From Olleya marilimosa CAM030 (GTDB taxonomy: Bacteria; Bacteroidota; Bacteroidia; Flavobacteriales; Flavobacteriaceae), in contig NZ_JADR01000001.1 of assembly GCF_000518485.1 (NCBI RefSeq), positions 496,001 through 560,000 of the forward strand: a stretch of DNA of 64,000 nucleotides, in the 5' to 3' direction. The stretch's first letter is position 1. Every line of letters begins with the position of its first letter. Shown piece after piece: positions 52,155 through 61,570 of the stretch. Below the pieces are notes generated by a model. That model ran no database searches. It saw only the letters and a program-made list of their open reading frames with translations, and was not told the origin of the DNA. Both the position numbers and the translations under genes were made by a program.

Positions 52155-52294
52155 GAAATATATTTTTGTTTTACCGTCAAGCGGAAATTTTAAAATGTTG
52201 TCTAACAAAAGTATTGAAAATTATTGAGTTGCTTTTAGGTTTAGAAATAATATCAAGTTAAAATTTGCTTAGTCTTTTATTAAGATGCAGAATG

Positions 52295-53032
52295 CTAATC
52301 AATTATTTCCATTGTCATTAATCTACCATTAAAAGCTATATCATGTTTTAGTATTTTTCTGGTAGTAACGTCAATATAATAAGTGCTAATAGTTTGATTT
52401 TTAGAAATATCATCTGTTGTTTGCACTTTCCAAACTTTAGTTTCTTGTCCATTTAAGTTTAAAATTGCCAGTTCTGTATTTTTAATAGTAGCTGTTATTA
52501 CACCTGTTGAAGTTTTAGGATTATAATCAAAAATGGCAATAGTATTTTTATAACCTTCCGTTAACGGTAAAAACCTAATAAGTTGTGGGTAAAAATTACT
52601 ATCAAAATAAGGTTTAGTGGTAGTTTCATTAATAGCTGTTTTAGTATCGGTTTTTTTATCAAAATAATAACCAGTCACTTTAGAGTCAAAATGTAATACC
52701 ATATCACGTTGTTGATTGTAAGACGAATGGTATATAGGTTTAAAGTTTTTAATAGATACAATGGTGGTGTCTACCCACTTAGTTGTGGCTTGGGTCATGT
52801 CTACTGTAGTAACGACATAAAGGTTTTTTTTATCTTTTTTAATTTGAGTATTTACTTTTCCAATAAGTACTTTAACTGTGTCCTGGACAATATACCAATT
52901 CATATTAGATGATTCTGGTTGGACAAGTGATGTATCTGCTGTATTGTTATTGGGACTTAAAGGTTGGTTTTGACTATATCCTAAAAACGAAGAACCAAAG
53001 GTTAATAGTACAATGTAAAATGCTGTTTTCAT
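52295..53032 (-). CDS. Exported protein of unknown function
   Basis: 245 residues with signal peptide (1-20, ending GYSQ) and a beta-rich body. Phrases such as FKPIYHSSYNQQRDMVLHFD, FYPQLIRFLPLTEGYKN and STYYIDVTTRKILKHDI resemble DUF3108-type periplasmic proteins, though I am not certain. It has a terminator-separated position downstream of the lipoprotein/TonB operon and a 140-base gap before gcvT. Confidence 0.72.
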   Translation of the reverse strand: MKTAFYIVLLTFGSSFLGYSQNQPLSPNNNTADTSLVQPESSNMNWYIVQDTVKVLIGKVNTQIKKDKKNLYVVTTVDMTQATTKWVDTTIVSIKNFKPIYHSSYNQQRDMVLHFDSKVTGYYFDKKTDTKTAINETTTKPYFDSNFYPQLIRFLPLTEGYKNTIAIFDYNPKTSTGVITATIKNTELAILNLNGQETKVWKVQTTDDISKNQTISTYYIDVTTRKILKHDIAFNGRLMTMEIID

Positions 53033-53113
53033 AATCGTTAAAGTGTTTTTTAATTAGTAGTTTAAACAAAGCATTTGTTACATATTTTGTTTGAATCTAT
53101 TAAAGTTTAAAAC

Positions 53114-53145
53114 AAAAAACATCCCGTAATTTACGGGATGTTTTT
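53114..53145 (-). terminator. Terminator after the lipoprotein gene
   Basis: AAAACATCCCGTAA and TTACGGGATGTTTT form a near-continuous palindrome between two minus-strand genes, separating the lipoprotein/TonB operon from the gene at 52295. Confidence 0.85.
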
Positions 53146-53175
53146 ATTAAAAATAGTGGTAAACTTAGTTAACTA

Positions 53176-53769
53176 TTATTGTATTACAACAGGAAATACA
53201 GCTTGCACATCAGTTTCTCCACCTGCGTTTGTAATGTCTCCATCGCTAACACCAACTGCAGATTTGCTTGGTTCATGACGTAGAGTAATTGTTAGGTTTC
53301 CGGTCATAGCTGTAGCAGCTGTAGTTAAAGTAAACTCTAAACCTAAAGGATTTCCGTTATCATCAAAATCCTCGTAAGTAAAAGTAGCAATGCTATTTGT
53401 TACATTATAAAAAAATTGATGGTCATTGCTTTCTTCTACAATTTCTTCATTTATTTCTCCAGCAGGAGACTCAGTTTCGTTTAATAAAACTAGACTTCCA
53501 TTATATACAGTGTTTGCCACTAAGTCTGATGATACCGTTACCACAGGAGCATTTGGTCCATCACCATCTAAATCACGTGTTTGCATTGTTACTGTTGTAC
53601 CTCCACCAACAGGAATAAGTGTAGCTGTTAAGGTTGTGATTACTTCCTCCTCATTAACAGGTTCTGGGTTGTTTGTATTATCATCGTCGCTTGAACACGC
53701 TGTAAATGCAATTGAAATTAAAAATAATAGTGATACTTGTTTTATGGTTTTTAATGTTAAAGTTTTCAT
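53176..53769 (-). CDS. Surface or periplasmic lipoprotein paired with TonB receptor
   Basis: 197 residues. Lipoprotein signal with lipobox IAFTACSSDDD (Cys 25); Asp/Asn residues after the Cys fit the surface-export pattern of Bacteroidota lipoproteins. The body is beta-rich: TATLIPVGGGTTVTMQTRDLDGDGPNAPVVT, then LVLLNETESPAGEINEEIVEES. Similar lipoproteins lie next to TonB receptors in many flavobacteria. It is 17 bases downstream of such a receptor, so it is probably the extracellular partner that captures or passes on the substrate. Confidence 0.82.
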   Translation of the reverse strand: MKTLTLKTIKQVSLLFLISIAFTACSSDDDNTNNPEPVNEEEVITTLTATLIPVGGGTTVTMQTRDLDGDGPNAPVVTVSSDLVANTVYNGSLVLLNETESPAGEINEEIVEESNDHQFFYNVTNSIATFTYEDFDDNGNPLGLEFTLTTAATAMTGNLTITLRHEPSKSAVGVSDGDITNAGGETDVQAVFPVVIQ

Positions 53770-53786
53770 TGTTAATGTTTTTAGTG

Positions 53787-56183
53787 TTAATAGTTTAATT
53801 TTAATTGTAACATTATATTCCTTCCTACATCATCAGCAAAATAACGTAATCTATTAAGGTTTTCTCGGTAATTTGTATTAAAAATATTTGTAATATTTAG
53901 ACCAATATTTAGGTCTGTTTTTTCAGAAATATCTAAACTAATATTGCTTTGTAAATGCAATAAGTGATAGGCTGGAGGTGTAGTGCTAACATCTACCAAT
54001 TCCATTTGTCCTGTAGTTGGTATAAATACTTCAAAATTATTATTTGGGTAATCATTTTGTCTAAAGACCCACTCACTTTGTAATTCGGATTTAAGATCTA
54101 ACCATTTTGGGTTAGAATACCCAATGATATTTACCGTTTTAAACGAAGGCATATCAATTAAAGCTTGATCTTGACTAACATCCTTTCCTTTTGTGATTGA
54201 GGATTTATTATTTAAAAACAAATGGTCATTAAAGCTATAATTAGCAGTAAGATCTAATCCATATAAAGCAGCATTTGTTTGATTGTAACTCCACACTGGG
54301 AAGGCACCACGAATGGTTTGTTCTGTTCCAGTAGGCTCTATAAAAATGTAATCTTTTATATAATTATAAAAAGCTTCAATGTTTAATGATAAATTGTTTT
54401 TTTGAAAATTATAGCTGCCAGAAATACGATTTGATGTTTCTTGTTTTAAACGTAAATCTCCTAATTCAATTCTAGCTGCCGAGTGATGTAAGCCATCACT
54501 AAATAACTCGGATGGGTTAGGAGCACGATTAGATAATCCATAATTAAATATAAAGCTATTATATTCATTTAATTGATAAGCAATACCTGTAGATGCTGAA
54601 ACATTGTGGTAATTAAAAACTGGATTAGTCAGTAATTGTGTGCCTAAATCGTCAATCACAATATTTCCAAAATCCGATTCATAGTTACGCTCATTCCAAC
54701 GACTAGTTAAGTAATATTTTTTAGCATCAATTTGATTAAAATCATAACGTAGACCAAAATCTAATGATAAATCATTGTTTAATTTTAATTCGCTAACAAT
54801 AAACGCTCCTAAATCATACTTGTCATAATCCGGAATTAGGCGTCTAACACCTGTGTTTGCTGCAAAATTATTTTGATATCCTGCATTTACTCCAAAATTA
54901 TAAGAAATATTGTTTTTTGAATCCAATGTCACGCTAGTTTTTAAAGTATGTGTTTTTAAAGTTAAATCTATTGCAGGTTTATCTCTATCATCACCAACAC
55001 GGATATCATACTCAAAACGATGGTTGTTTTGGTAATCATACTGTATGTCTACACGTCCAAATTTTTTAAAACGTTTGTAGAATTCAGTTTTAAAAACCTG
55101 ATGGGTAACGTCTTGTTTAGGCGCATTAATATCATAACTAAAATCGTCAATTACTAATGGTTGCGGATTGTTAATCGCATTTACTAAATCTTCAATATTA
55201 CCTATATGTGCTGCTCTTAAAATAGCTATTTCATTATCTAAATAACTGTAATACACATTAAAACCTTTTTGAAAAGTTTTAAAACCACCATTAATAGAAA
55301 AACCTTTAGTGTTTAAACCAGTATTGGTTAAACTATAATCTGGTGCTTCCATGTCTCCTAAACGTTTTAAAGAAGCTTGTGCACCTAAATACCAACCTTT
55401 TTTGTATGTTTTTGTTAATGAGGTATTTAAATTATAGCCTCTACCATTGGTGTTACCACTTACTATTGTTTTTCCGTAAAGTGAATCTTTTAAAGTTATA
55501 TTAGAAGGTTTTAAAACAATAACTCCTCCAATTGCATCACCACCATAAGCTAACGCATTGGCACCTTTAATAACGTTGATACTACCAGCAGTGTTTAAAT
55601 CTATATTTGGTGCATGTTCAATTCCCCATTCTTGGTCTTGAAGCCTTACACCATTAGTCATTACAATAATTCTGCTGCTATGTAAACCATTAATTACAGG
55701 TTTAACAATGCTATTACCAGTATTTATAGAAGATACACCACTAATTTGTTTTAAAGCATCACCTAAATTTAGTGAGCTAAAACGATCAATAACTTCTGAT
55801 TTTAAATGAGTTTCTTGCGCAGTTTTAGTCAGTTTAATACCAGAAGCACCAGTCACTTTAACTTCATTTAGCTCCTCGATATGATGCTCTAGGTTAATTT
55901 CAATAAAAGTATCGTTAACTATGTTAACGTCTATTGTTTTGGTTTCGCATGCAAGATGACTAACCTCTACAGAAATTAAAGCATTACATAGGTTATCTAT
56001 AGAAAAACGACCATTAATGTCAGTTGTAGTATATTTATTTAGACTTTCAATAAAAATGGTAGCATTAATTATTGGTGTACCATCATGAAAATCATGCACT
56101 TCTCCTGAAAAAGTACCATTGCAATCTTGACTTTGTGACCAACTGAATACACAGCAACACAAAACCATTAAATAATATTTCAT
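53787..56183 (-). CDS. TonB-dependent receptor, possibly metal-related
   Basis: 798 residues: signal peptide (1-18), CarboxypepD-regulatory-like domain (about 20-105, GEVHDFHDGTPIINATIFIE), plug (about 118-225, with LGDALKQISGVSSINTGNSIVKPVINGL and VIKGANALAYGGDAIGGVIVLKP), then a 22-strand-type barrel ending ADDVGRNIMLQLKLNY, a proper aromatic C terminus. The plug phrase resembles heme, copper or zinc receptors of Bacteroidota. Its neighbours are a His-rich small protein upstream and a lipoprotein downstream, which favours a metal or metal-complex substrate; this is inference. Confidence 0.9.
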   Translation of the reverse strand: MKYYLMVLCCCVFSWSQSQDCNGTFSGEVHDFHDGTPIINATIFIESLNKYTTTDINGRFSIDNLCNALISVEVSHLACETKTIDVNIVNDTFIEINLEHHIEELNEVKVTGASGIKLTKTAQETHLKSEVIDRFSSLNLGDALKQISGVSSINTGNSIVKPVINGLHSSRIIVMTNGVRLQDQEWGIEHAPNIDLNTAGSINVIKGANALAYGGDAIGGVIVLKPSNITLKDSLYGKTIVSGNTNGRGYNLNTSLTKTYKKGWYLGAQASLKRLGDMEAPDYSLTNTGLNTKGFSINGGFKTFQKGFNVYYSYLDNEIAILRAAHIGNIEDLVNAINNPQPLVIDDFSYDINAPKQDVTHQVFKTEFYKRFKKFGRVDIQYDYQNNHRFEYDIRVGDDRDKPAIDLTLKTHTLKTSVTLDSKNNISYNFGVNAGYQNNFAANTGVRRLIPDYDKYDLGAFIVSELKLNNDLSLDFGLRYDFNQIDAKKYYLTSRWNERNYESDFGNIVIDDLGTQLLTNPVFNYHNVSASTGIAYQLNEYNSFIFNYGLSNRAPNPSELFSDGLHHSAARIELGDLRLKQETSNRISGSYNFQKNNLSLNIEAFYNYIKDYIFIEPTGTEQTIRGAFPVWSYNQTNAALYGLDLTANYSFNDHLFLNNKSSITKGKDVSQDQALIDMPSFKTVNIIGYSNPKWLDLKSELQSEWVFRQNDYPNNNFEVFIPTTGQMELVDVSTTPPAYHLLHLQSNISLDISEKTDLNIGLNITNIFNTNYRENLNRLRYFADDVGRNIMLQLKLNY

Positions 56184-56216
56184 TGTAAAAAAATTTAGTT
56201 TAAATAATTACTTATG

Positions 56217-56546
56217 TTAAACTAAAAAAGGAGGTCCTCTGAGAGAGAACGATAATTGCTGATGATTATAATTAAAGTTATATAATGTATTGGTGATTTT
56301 TAAGAAATTGTCTTCAATGTCTATTAGAGTAATTTCAAAAAAAGGATAGAATTGCGTGTTGAGTTTGAATTTATAAAACTCGCATTCTACGTCAGTTTTG
56401 TGCATGTGAGACGTAATATTGTCTAAGCACACTTCATGTTTATGGTTTTCAAAAACATGCGTAAATTTTACAGCAGAAGGAAGCATTACAGCAAGTAGTA
56501 AAACTATTGCTATATATTTAAATGATATGTGCTGTTGTTGTTTCAA
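56217..56546 (-). CDS. His-rich small exported protein, TTG start
   Basis: 109 residues. The start is a TTG directly after the TAA of the preceding gene (TAATTG), since no ATG precedes the signal sequence (KYIAIVLLLAVMLPSAV); coupling by ribosome re-initiation is plausible. After the signal come His/Cys-rich stretches (HVFENHKHEVCLDNITSHMHK and a further Cys), suggestive of metal binding, and the product ends SLRGPPFLV. It immediately precedes the TonB receptor. No family name is recalled, but such short His-rich proteins accompany metal-linked receptors in flavobacteria. Confidence 0.7.
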   Translation of the reverse strand: MKQQQHISFKYIAIVLLLAVMLPSAVKFTHVFENHKHEVCLDNITSHMHKTDVECEFYKFKLNTQFYPFFEITLIDIEDNFLKITNTLYNFNYNHQQLSFSLRGPPFLV

Positions 56547-57038
56547 TTAATCTACAAATTTACCTAAACCAAAACGTCGTATCATCTTTTTTTCAAATTC
56601 CCAAAAAAATTTGTGTTGACCTGACAGCCATCCAAAAAAGACTAACATTATTTGATAGAAAATTAGCCCAATGATAATATATAAAATCCAATAGACCACA
56701 ATATTTAAGTTTTCTTTAGTAATTCCTAACCAATTTATTATTGGTCTTCCTACAAATAAAGAAGAACTACCTGTGACAGCAAATACTATAAATATGCGGA
56801 TCATTTCCCATTTGTATGTGACTTCCCATTTGTTTTCCAGTTTTTTAAACAGAAATAATACAAACTTTAATAATAATGAAGTGGTTATTATGGTAGACGT
56901 TATAACTAAGAATATATTATCGTCAATCATTTTATTAGCAAGCTTATAGCTAGAATAGGCTAGTGCCAAAAAGCCTAAAATAGGAAATAATAGTTGCCAA
57001 TTGTGTTGGATTTCCCAACGTTGTTTAAATTTTTCCAT
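56547..57038 (-). CDS. Membrane protein with four helices (DUF6787-like)
   Basis: 163 residues from ATG 57038; a GTG 15 bases upstream is in frame but less likely. Four hydrophobic helices (about 18-34, 44-65, 82-103 and 112-140) with basic loops; it contains two similar WEIQHNW/WEVTYKWEM segments and ends GWLSGQHKFFWEFEKKMIRRFG, which I associate with the family DUF6787. Function unknown. Its stop abuts the TTG start of the His-rich gene. Confidence 0.75.
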   Translation of the reverse strand: MEKFKQRWEIQHNWQLLFPILGFLALAYSSYKLANKMIDDNIFLVITSTIITTSLLLKFVLFLFKKLENKWEVTYKWEMIRIFIVFAVTGSSSLFVGRPIINWLGITKENLNIVVYWILYIIIGLIFYQIMLVFFGWLSGQHKFFWEFEKKMIRRFGLGKFVD

Positions 57039-57074
57039 TGCAATTTTTATCACTGCAAAGATATAGAAAAGGCT

Positions 57075-57506
57075 TTAATTAGGAGGAATACGACCACCTA
57101 AAAGATTTTGTTTATATCTGTTTTGAAAATAAACAAAATAGTTATACAACTTATAATTTACGTCATATCCATAATCTATATTGGATTGGTAATCAATTTG
57201 GAGTTCGTATAAGTTAGGATTGTAGCGCTGTGGCTGTAATACACGATTATTCCATGCTGAGACATACATTACATTTTTGTTTTCTAAATACTGTTGTGTG
57301 TAAAAGCCTTCTGGTTTAGCAACAGTTTGTAACCATGTATTAAATCCAGGCTCTATTATGATAATGTCGTATTCTGTTTTGTCACTTGATATGGTAATAG
57401 TGTCGCCAGGTTGAGCCAAAGATAAGTCTTTAGGACTATTGACTTTATTAGTTTTACAGCTATATGCTATACATAATAACAACGCAAATAAAAGTATATT
57501 TTTCAT
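57075..57506 (-). CDS. Lipoprotein, DUF6146-like
   Basis: 143 residues from ATG 57506, which gives a clean lipoprotein signal MKNILLFALLLCIAYSC (lipobox AYSC, Cys 17); the longer frame would put 16 basic residues before it. The body contains IIEPGFNTWLQTVAKPEGFYTQQYLENKN, YVSAWNNRVLQPQRYN and YFVYFQNRYKQNLLGGRIP, which I associate with DUF6146. Function unknown. It lies 36 bases upstream of the four-helix membrane-protein gene. Confidence 0.8.
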   Translation of the reverse strand: MKNILLFALLLCIAYSCKTNKVNSPKDLSLAQPGDTITISSDKTEYDIIIIEPGFNTWLQTVAKPEGFYTQQYLENKNVMYVSAWNNRVLQPQRYNPNLYELQIDYQSNIDYGYDVNYKLYNYFVYFQNRYKQNLLGGRIPPN

Positions 57507-57554
57507 AGGCTTCTTTTTCTTAAAAATACAAAAATTTATGTTTAGTAATGCCAC

Positions 57555-57589
57555 AAAAAAAAGCCAAACAAGTTGTTTGGCTTTTTTTT
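57555..57589 (-). terminator. Terminator of the DUF937 gene
   Basis: Eight A plus GCCAAAC pair with GTTTGGC plus eight T around an AAGTT loop. Confidence 0.88.
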
Positions 57590-57606
57590 ACTGTAATAGT
57601 AAAATC

Positions 57607-58242
57607 TTATTTTCCGAAAAGACCACCTAATAAACCAGCTATACCTCCTTTTTTCTTAGATCCACCAAGTACCATTCCTGCAACATCATCAATTATGCTA
57701 CCATCACCATCTGCATCTAATATTTTTTCTAAAAAGCTTTGTTCGTTTTTAGTTTCATTTCCACCTAATAAACCACCAAGTAAACCACCTAAGTCGTTAG
57801 TAGAACTTACATTATTTTGACTTGCTTGTTTTCCTAAAACTCCCATTAATATTGGAGCAGCTACTTTTAATATGTTTGCAACAGATCCTGAATCTAAACC
57901 AGATTTTTGACCAATAACTTGTTGTACACCATCTCTTTTAGCACCTAGTACATGACCTAAAATTTTGTCACCATCATTAACCACTTCGTCATTTACACCA
58001 CCTCCAAAAAGGTCTCCTAAATTATCTAATATGCTTCCGTCGTGCTTACCTTTTATCGCTCCTAAAAGTCCTTCTGCACCTTCAGGTGTTGAAGCGTTAC
58101 GCTCCATTGCTTTCATTAACACTGGTAAAGCCATTGTTAAAACGCTTCCTGTTCTGTCTTGGTCTGTTCCTGTTGATCCAGATACACCACTGATGATTGT
58201 TTTCCCTAAATCTGAGTTTAAAAGGTCTAAAATTCCTGCCAT
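57607..58242 (-). CDS. DUF937-family protein
   Basis: 211 residues, rich in Gly, Leu and Ser. ILDLLNSDLGKTIISGVSGSTG at the N terminus, a GLLGAIKGKHDGSILDNLGDLFGGG segment and LGHVLGAKRDGVQQVIGQKSGLDSGSVANILKVAAPILMGVLGKQ are typical of DUF937/YidB-like proteins. No signal peptide. Function unknown. It follows serA/serC on the same strand but a terminator lies between them. Confidence 0.88.
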   Translation of the reverse strand: MAGILDLLNSDLGKTIISGVSGSTGTDQDRTGSVLTMALPVLMKAMERNASTPEGAEGLLGAIKGKHDGSILDNLGDLFGGGVNDEVVNDGDKILGHVLGAKRDGVQQVIGQKSGLDSGSVANILKVAAPILMGVLGKQASQNNVSSTNDLGGLLGGLLGGNETKNEQSFLEKILDADGDGSIIDDVAGMVLGGSKKKGGIAGLLGGLFGK

Positions 58243-58292
58243 TTTATATAAAAATTAATAGTTAATACAATTTGATAGTTGAAAAGTACAAA

Positions 58293-58323
58293 AAAAAGCC
58301 ACATTTTAACAATGTGGCTTTTT
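58293..58323 (-). terminator. Terminator after serA
   Basis: AAAAAGCCACATT and AATGTGGCTTTTT form a 13-bp stem with a 5-base loop between serA and the DUF937 gene. Confidence 0.85.
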
Positions 58324-58364
58324 ATAATTTTAGGTTTCAAAAGTAAAACGATAAAGTGTTTGTT

Positions 58365-59321
58365 TTATCCGTTTAAAAGTATGTTTTTGATTTGAGTTGC
58401 TAACTCTGTACCGATTCTATCTTGTGCTTCATTTGTTGCAGCTCCAATGTGCGGTGTTAACGATATTCTACCATTCATTAATAATTGTACAGCAGGAGTA
58501 GGTTCGTTTTGGAAAGTATCTAGACCTGCAAATGCTAATTTTCCGCTTTCTAGTGCAGTTACCAATTCTACTTCATTAACTACACCACCTCTTGCAGCAT
58601 TAATTATAGCAGAACCTTCTTTCATTAAATCAAATTCTGGTTTACCTATTACATAGTCCTTTTGTGCTGGTACGTGAAGCGTAACAAAGTCTGATTGTTT
58701 TAAAACCTCTTCCATTGGTTGTGTCTTAATATTAAATTTTACTGATTGCCCATCAAAAAAATCAACATTAACATCTGCAGCTTCTATAAATTTATCTGCT
58801 GCAATAACCTTCATACCTACGCCTAAACCTATTTTTGCAACTTCTTGACCAATACGACCAAAGCCAATAACACCAAGCGTTTTACCTCTTAACTCAACAC
58901 CTTTTGCATAGTTTTTTTTCAATTTTTTAAATTGTGTGTCACCATCTAAAGGCATGTTTCTGTTTGCATCGTGTAAAAATCTTACACCTCCATAAAGGTG
59001 AGCAAAAACTAATTCTGCAACAGATTGCGAAGATGCAGCAGGCGTGTTTATTACGTGTAATCCTTTTTGTTTAGCATAATCCACGTCTATATTGTCCATA
59101 CCAACACCACCACGTCCAATAATTTTAAGATTTGGACAAGCATCAATTAAATCTTTTCTAGCTGTTGTTGCACTTCTTACAAGTAATACACTAATGTCTT
59201 TATCGTTGATATAATTAATTAACTGCTCTTGGGCAACTGTAGTTGTATTAACTTCAAATCCTGCAGCTTCTAAAGCGTCAATACCGCTTTGTGAAATTCC
59301 GTCGTTTGCTAATATTTTCAT
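58365..59321 (-). CDS. serA: D-3-phosphoglycerate dehydrogenase (short form)
   Basis: 318 residues from ATG 59321; a TTG two codons earlier is unlikely. D-2-hydroxyacid dehydrogenase fold: NAD-binding GVIGFGRIGQEVAKIG, catalytic Arg in INAARGGVVNE, and catalytic His in LTPHIGAATNEAQ. It lacks the C-terminal ACT domain of E. coli SerA, so serine feedback through that domain is not expected. The start lies 13 bases after serC, fixing its role in phosphoserine synthesis. Confidence 0.93.
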   Translation of the reverse strand: MKILANDGISQSGIDALEAAGFEVNTTTVAQEQLINYINDKDISVLLVRSATTARKDLIDACPNLKIIGRGGVGMDNIDVDYAKQKGLHVINTPAASSQSVAELVFAHLYGGVRFLHDANRNMPLDGDTQFKKLKKNYAKGVELRGKTLGVIGFGRIGQEVAKIGLGVGMKVIAADKFIEAADVNVDFFDGQSVKFNIKTQPMEEVLKQSDFVTLHVPAQKDYVIGKPEFDLMKEGSAIINAARGGVVNEVELVTALESGKLAFAGLDTFQNEPTPAVQLLMNGRISLTPHIGAATNEAQDRIGTELATQIKNILLNG

Positions 59322-59333
59322 TTTCAATAATTT

Positions 59334-60395
59334 TTATGCTTTGCTTTCTAATTCGCTCATTACTTCTACAAGTGCTTTTACGCTATCTAATGATAAGGCA
59401 TTGTACATACTTGCTCTATACCCTCCAACACTTCTGTGTCCATTTAATCCACTAATACCTGCTTCTTTCCACATGGTATCAAAGGTTTCTTTTAAATCTT
59501 CGTTAACCAAAGTAAAGGTTGCATTCATGTCTGATCTATCTTCTTTTGCTGCAAACCCTTTAAATAATGGGTTTAAATCTATTTCAGAATACATCAAACG
59601 TGCTTTTTTCTCGTTTTCTTTTTCAATAGCTTTAATACCACCTAAATCTTTTAACCATTGTAATGTTAACATTGATGTGTAAACCGCAAAAACAGGTGGT
59701 GTGTTAAACATACTGCTTTTGTCTATGTGTACTTTATAGTCTAACATTGACGGTATTTTACGAGATACTTTACCTAAAATATCTTCTTTAACAACTACTA
59801 AAGTTGTACCAGCAGGTCCCATGTTTTTTTGAGCTCCTGCATATATTAAGTCAAATTGAGAGAAGTCTAATGAACGTGAAAATATATCACTACTCATATC
59901 ACATACTAATGGGATTGGTGATTTAGGAAAACTTTTCATTTGTGTTCCAAAAATGGTATTGTTTGAAGTACAGTGAAAATAATCATGATCCTCTGGGATA
60001 TCATATCCTTTAGGGATATAATTATAGTTGGCGTTTTTAGAAGAAGCTACTTCTAAAATATCATCAAAAATTTTAGCTTCTTTAATTGCTTTGTCAGCCC
60101 AAGTTCCTGTGTTTAAATACGCTGCTTTTTTTTCTAATAAATTTTGAGCTACCATTAAAAATTGCATGCTTGCTCCACCTTGTAAAAATAAAGCCTTATA
60201 ACCTTTACCTTCTAGGCCTAATAACTCTAAAGCTAATGCTCTAGCTTGTTCCATTACATCAACAAAGGACTTACTTCTATGCGAGATTTCGATTAAAGAT
60301 AATCCGTTGTCAAAATCTAATAAAGCTTGTGATGCTTTTTGTAATACTTCTTTAGGTAATACGCATGGTCCTGCGCTAAAATTATGTTTTTGCAT
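59334..60395 (-). CDS. serC: Phosphoserine aminotransferase
   Basis: 353 residues, MQKHNFSAGPCVLPKEVL start. Typical features are LFLQGGASMQFLMVAQNLL, the PLP lysine in LIYAGAQKNMGPAGTT and a C-terminal GLNGHRSVGGYRASMYNAL, the substrate-binding His-Arg region of SerC. It converts 3-phosphohydroxypyruvate and glutamate to phosphoserine. TAAATTTG at 60408-60401 on the minus strand is a possible -7 box only 6 bases from the ATG, so the mRNA may have a very short leader. Confidence 0.95.
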   Translation of the reverse strand: MQKHNFSAGPCVLPKEVLQKASQALLDFDNGLSLIEISHRSKSFVDVMEQARALALELLGLEGKGYKALFLQGGASMQFLMVAQNLLEKKAAYLNTGTWADKAIKEAKIFDDILEVASSKNANYNYIPKGYDIPEDHDYFHCTSNNTIFGTQMKSFPKSPIPLVCDMSSDIFSRSLDFSQFDLIYAGAQKNMGPAGTTLVVVKEDILGKVSRKIPSMLDYKVHIDKSSMFNTPPVFAVYTSMLTLQWLKDLGGIKAIEKENEKKARLMYSEIDLNPLFKGFAAKEDRSDMNATFTLVNEDLKETFDTMWKEAGISGLNGHRSVGGYRASMYNALSLDSVKALVEVMSELESKA

Positions 60396-60502
60396 GGTTA
60401 CAAATTTAGTTTTCTGTCAAAACAGAAATTATCTTATTTTATCAATTAACAAAGGTGCTAATTATTGATTTAAATTAAGTTAAGAATTTAATAATTTATC
60501 CG

Positions 60503-61564
60503 TTAGATTTTTAATAAAAATGCAATAGTGTCAACATTGTCTGCGTAATCTGAAAGTTCTGGTTTTTGTGTTTTTCCAAACGGGATTTCAGAATCACTAA
60601 AGTTATTAGCTACAATACATTGAATTAAATCTTGATCAATTTCTAATTTTTGTTTTAAAGTTTCAGTAGAATCATAATACTCATAAAACACTGTTGCTAT
60701 TGGAGAAGCATAGCTTTGATCTTCTTTAATCATTAAAAAGCCATTTTCTAGCATGTCAAATTCACTCATTATATAAACAGCTTTATTGTAATCATAATTA
60801 TTAGCGTATTTAGCTTCGTTAATAATAGGATTCCATTTATACATAGCATTAAAAAAAGCATCAAAGTTATAATCTCTAGGTATAAACATTTTAGAAACAT
60901 TTCTGCAACCTAAACCGTAGTATCTAAAAATATCATCTGATAATGCGTCTAACTGTTCTGGAGTTTCTGATCCTGTTAGTATGGCAGCAGAGTTTCGGCT
61001 TTTTCTAATTATTGAAGGTTTATCTTTAAAATAAAACTCAAAATAGCGAGCAGTATTATTGCTTCCCGTTGCTATTACAGCATCAAAGTTTTTTAACTTA
61101 TCTTCTGTAAATTGTATTTTTCCTTTTAAATCAGGAGCTAAGTGTTCTAAATATTTTGCTAAATAGGGTAGTAGGTGTTTGTCATTTGACGATTGTTTAA
61201 CCAAAACAGAATGACCTGTAAGTACAACACATAAAAAGTCATGAAAACCTACTAACGGAATATTACCAGCCATAATAATGGCAACGGTTTTAGGCTTAGT
61301 AGTGGTTAAATCATAGCTTTTTAACCAATTTTGAAGCGCATCTTCAGTTAACTGGTCGCTCCAACCTTTTAAAGCATATTGAATATTTTGTTGTGTAAAC
61401 CAACCATTATGTTCTTTTGCTAGCTTAATTTGATGTTTAAAACCATCAAAAAATAAATCGTTGTGTGGTATGTTTTCTTTTTTATCAGCGCTTTCTGTAG
61501 TAAATTGGCTAATAAAACGACCTAATTGTACAAAAGCTTCTGTTATGTGATCTTTGTTACTCAT
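60503..61564 (-). CDS. Acyl-CoA reductase-like protein (LuxC family)
   Basis: 353 residues. The NAD(P)-binding region is TVAIIMAGNIPLVGFHDFL, ATGSNNTARYFEFYF continues the fold, and the active-site Cys is in YGLGCRNVSKMF. LuxC-type enzymes reduce activated fatty acids to aldehydes. The family is regularly next to serC/serA and a dicluster ferredoxin in Bacteroidota, but I know of no proven reason. CAAAGTTA at 61607-61614 may be its -7 box on the minus strand. Confidence 0.87.
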   Translation of the reverse strand: MSNKDHITEAFVQLGRFISQFTTESADKKENIPHNDLFFDGFKHQIKLAKEHNGWFTQQNIQYALKGWSDQLTEDALQNWLKSYDLTTTKPKTVAIIMAGNIPLVGFHDFLCVVLTGHSVLVKQSSNDKHLLPYLAKYLEHLAPDLKGKIQFTEDKLKNFDAVIATGSNNTARYFEFYFKDKPSIIRKSRNSAAILTGSETPEQLDALSDDIFRYYGLGCRNVSKMFIPRDYNFDAFFNAMYKWNPIINEAKYANNYDYNKAVYIMSEFDMLENGFLMIKEDQSYASPIATVFYEYYDSTETLKQKLEIDQDLIQCIVANNFSDSEIPFGKTQKPELSDYADNVDTIAFLLKI

Positions 61565-61570
61565 TATTAT

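Noticed and set aside
56217-57038. One fused gene spanning the four-helix and His-rich proteins
   Set aside because: They share a frame but an in-frame TAA at 56547-56549 separates them and the second has its own signal sequence, so two proteins are more likely.
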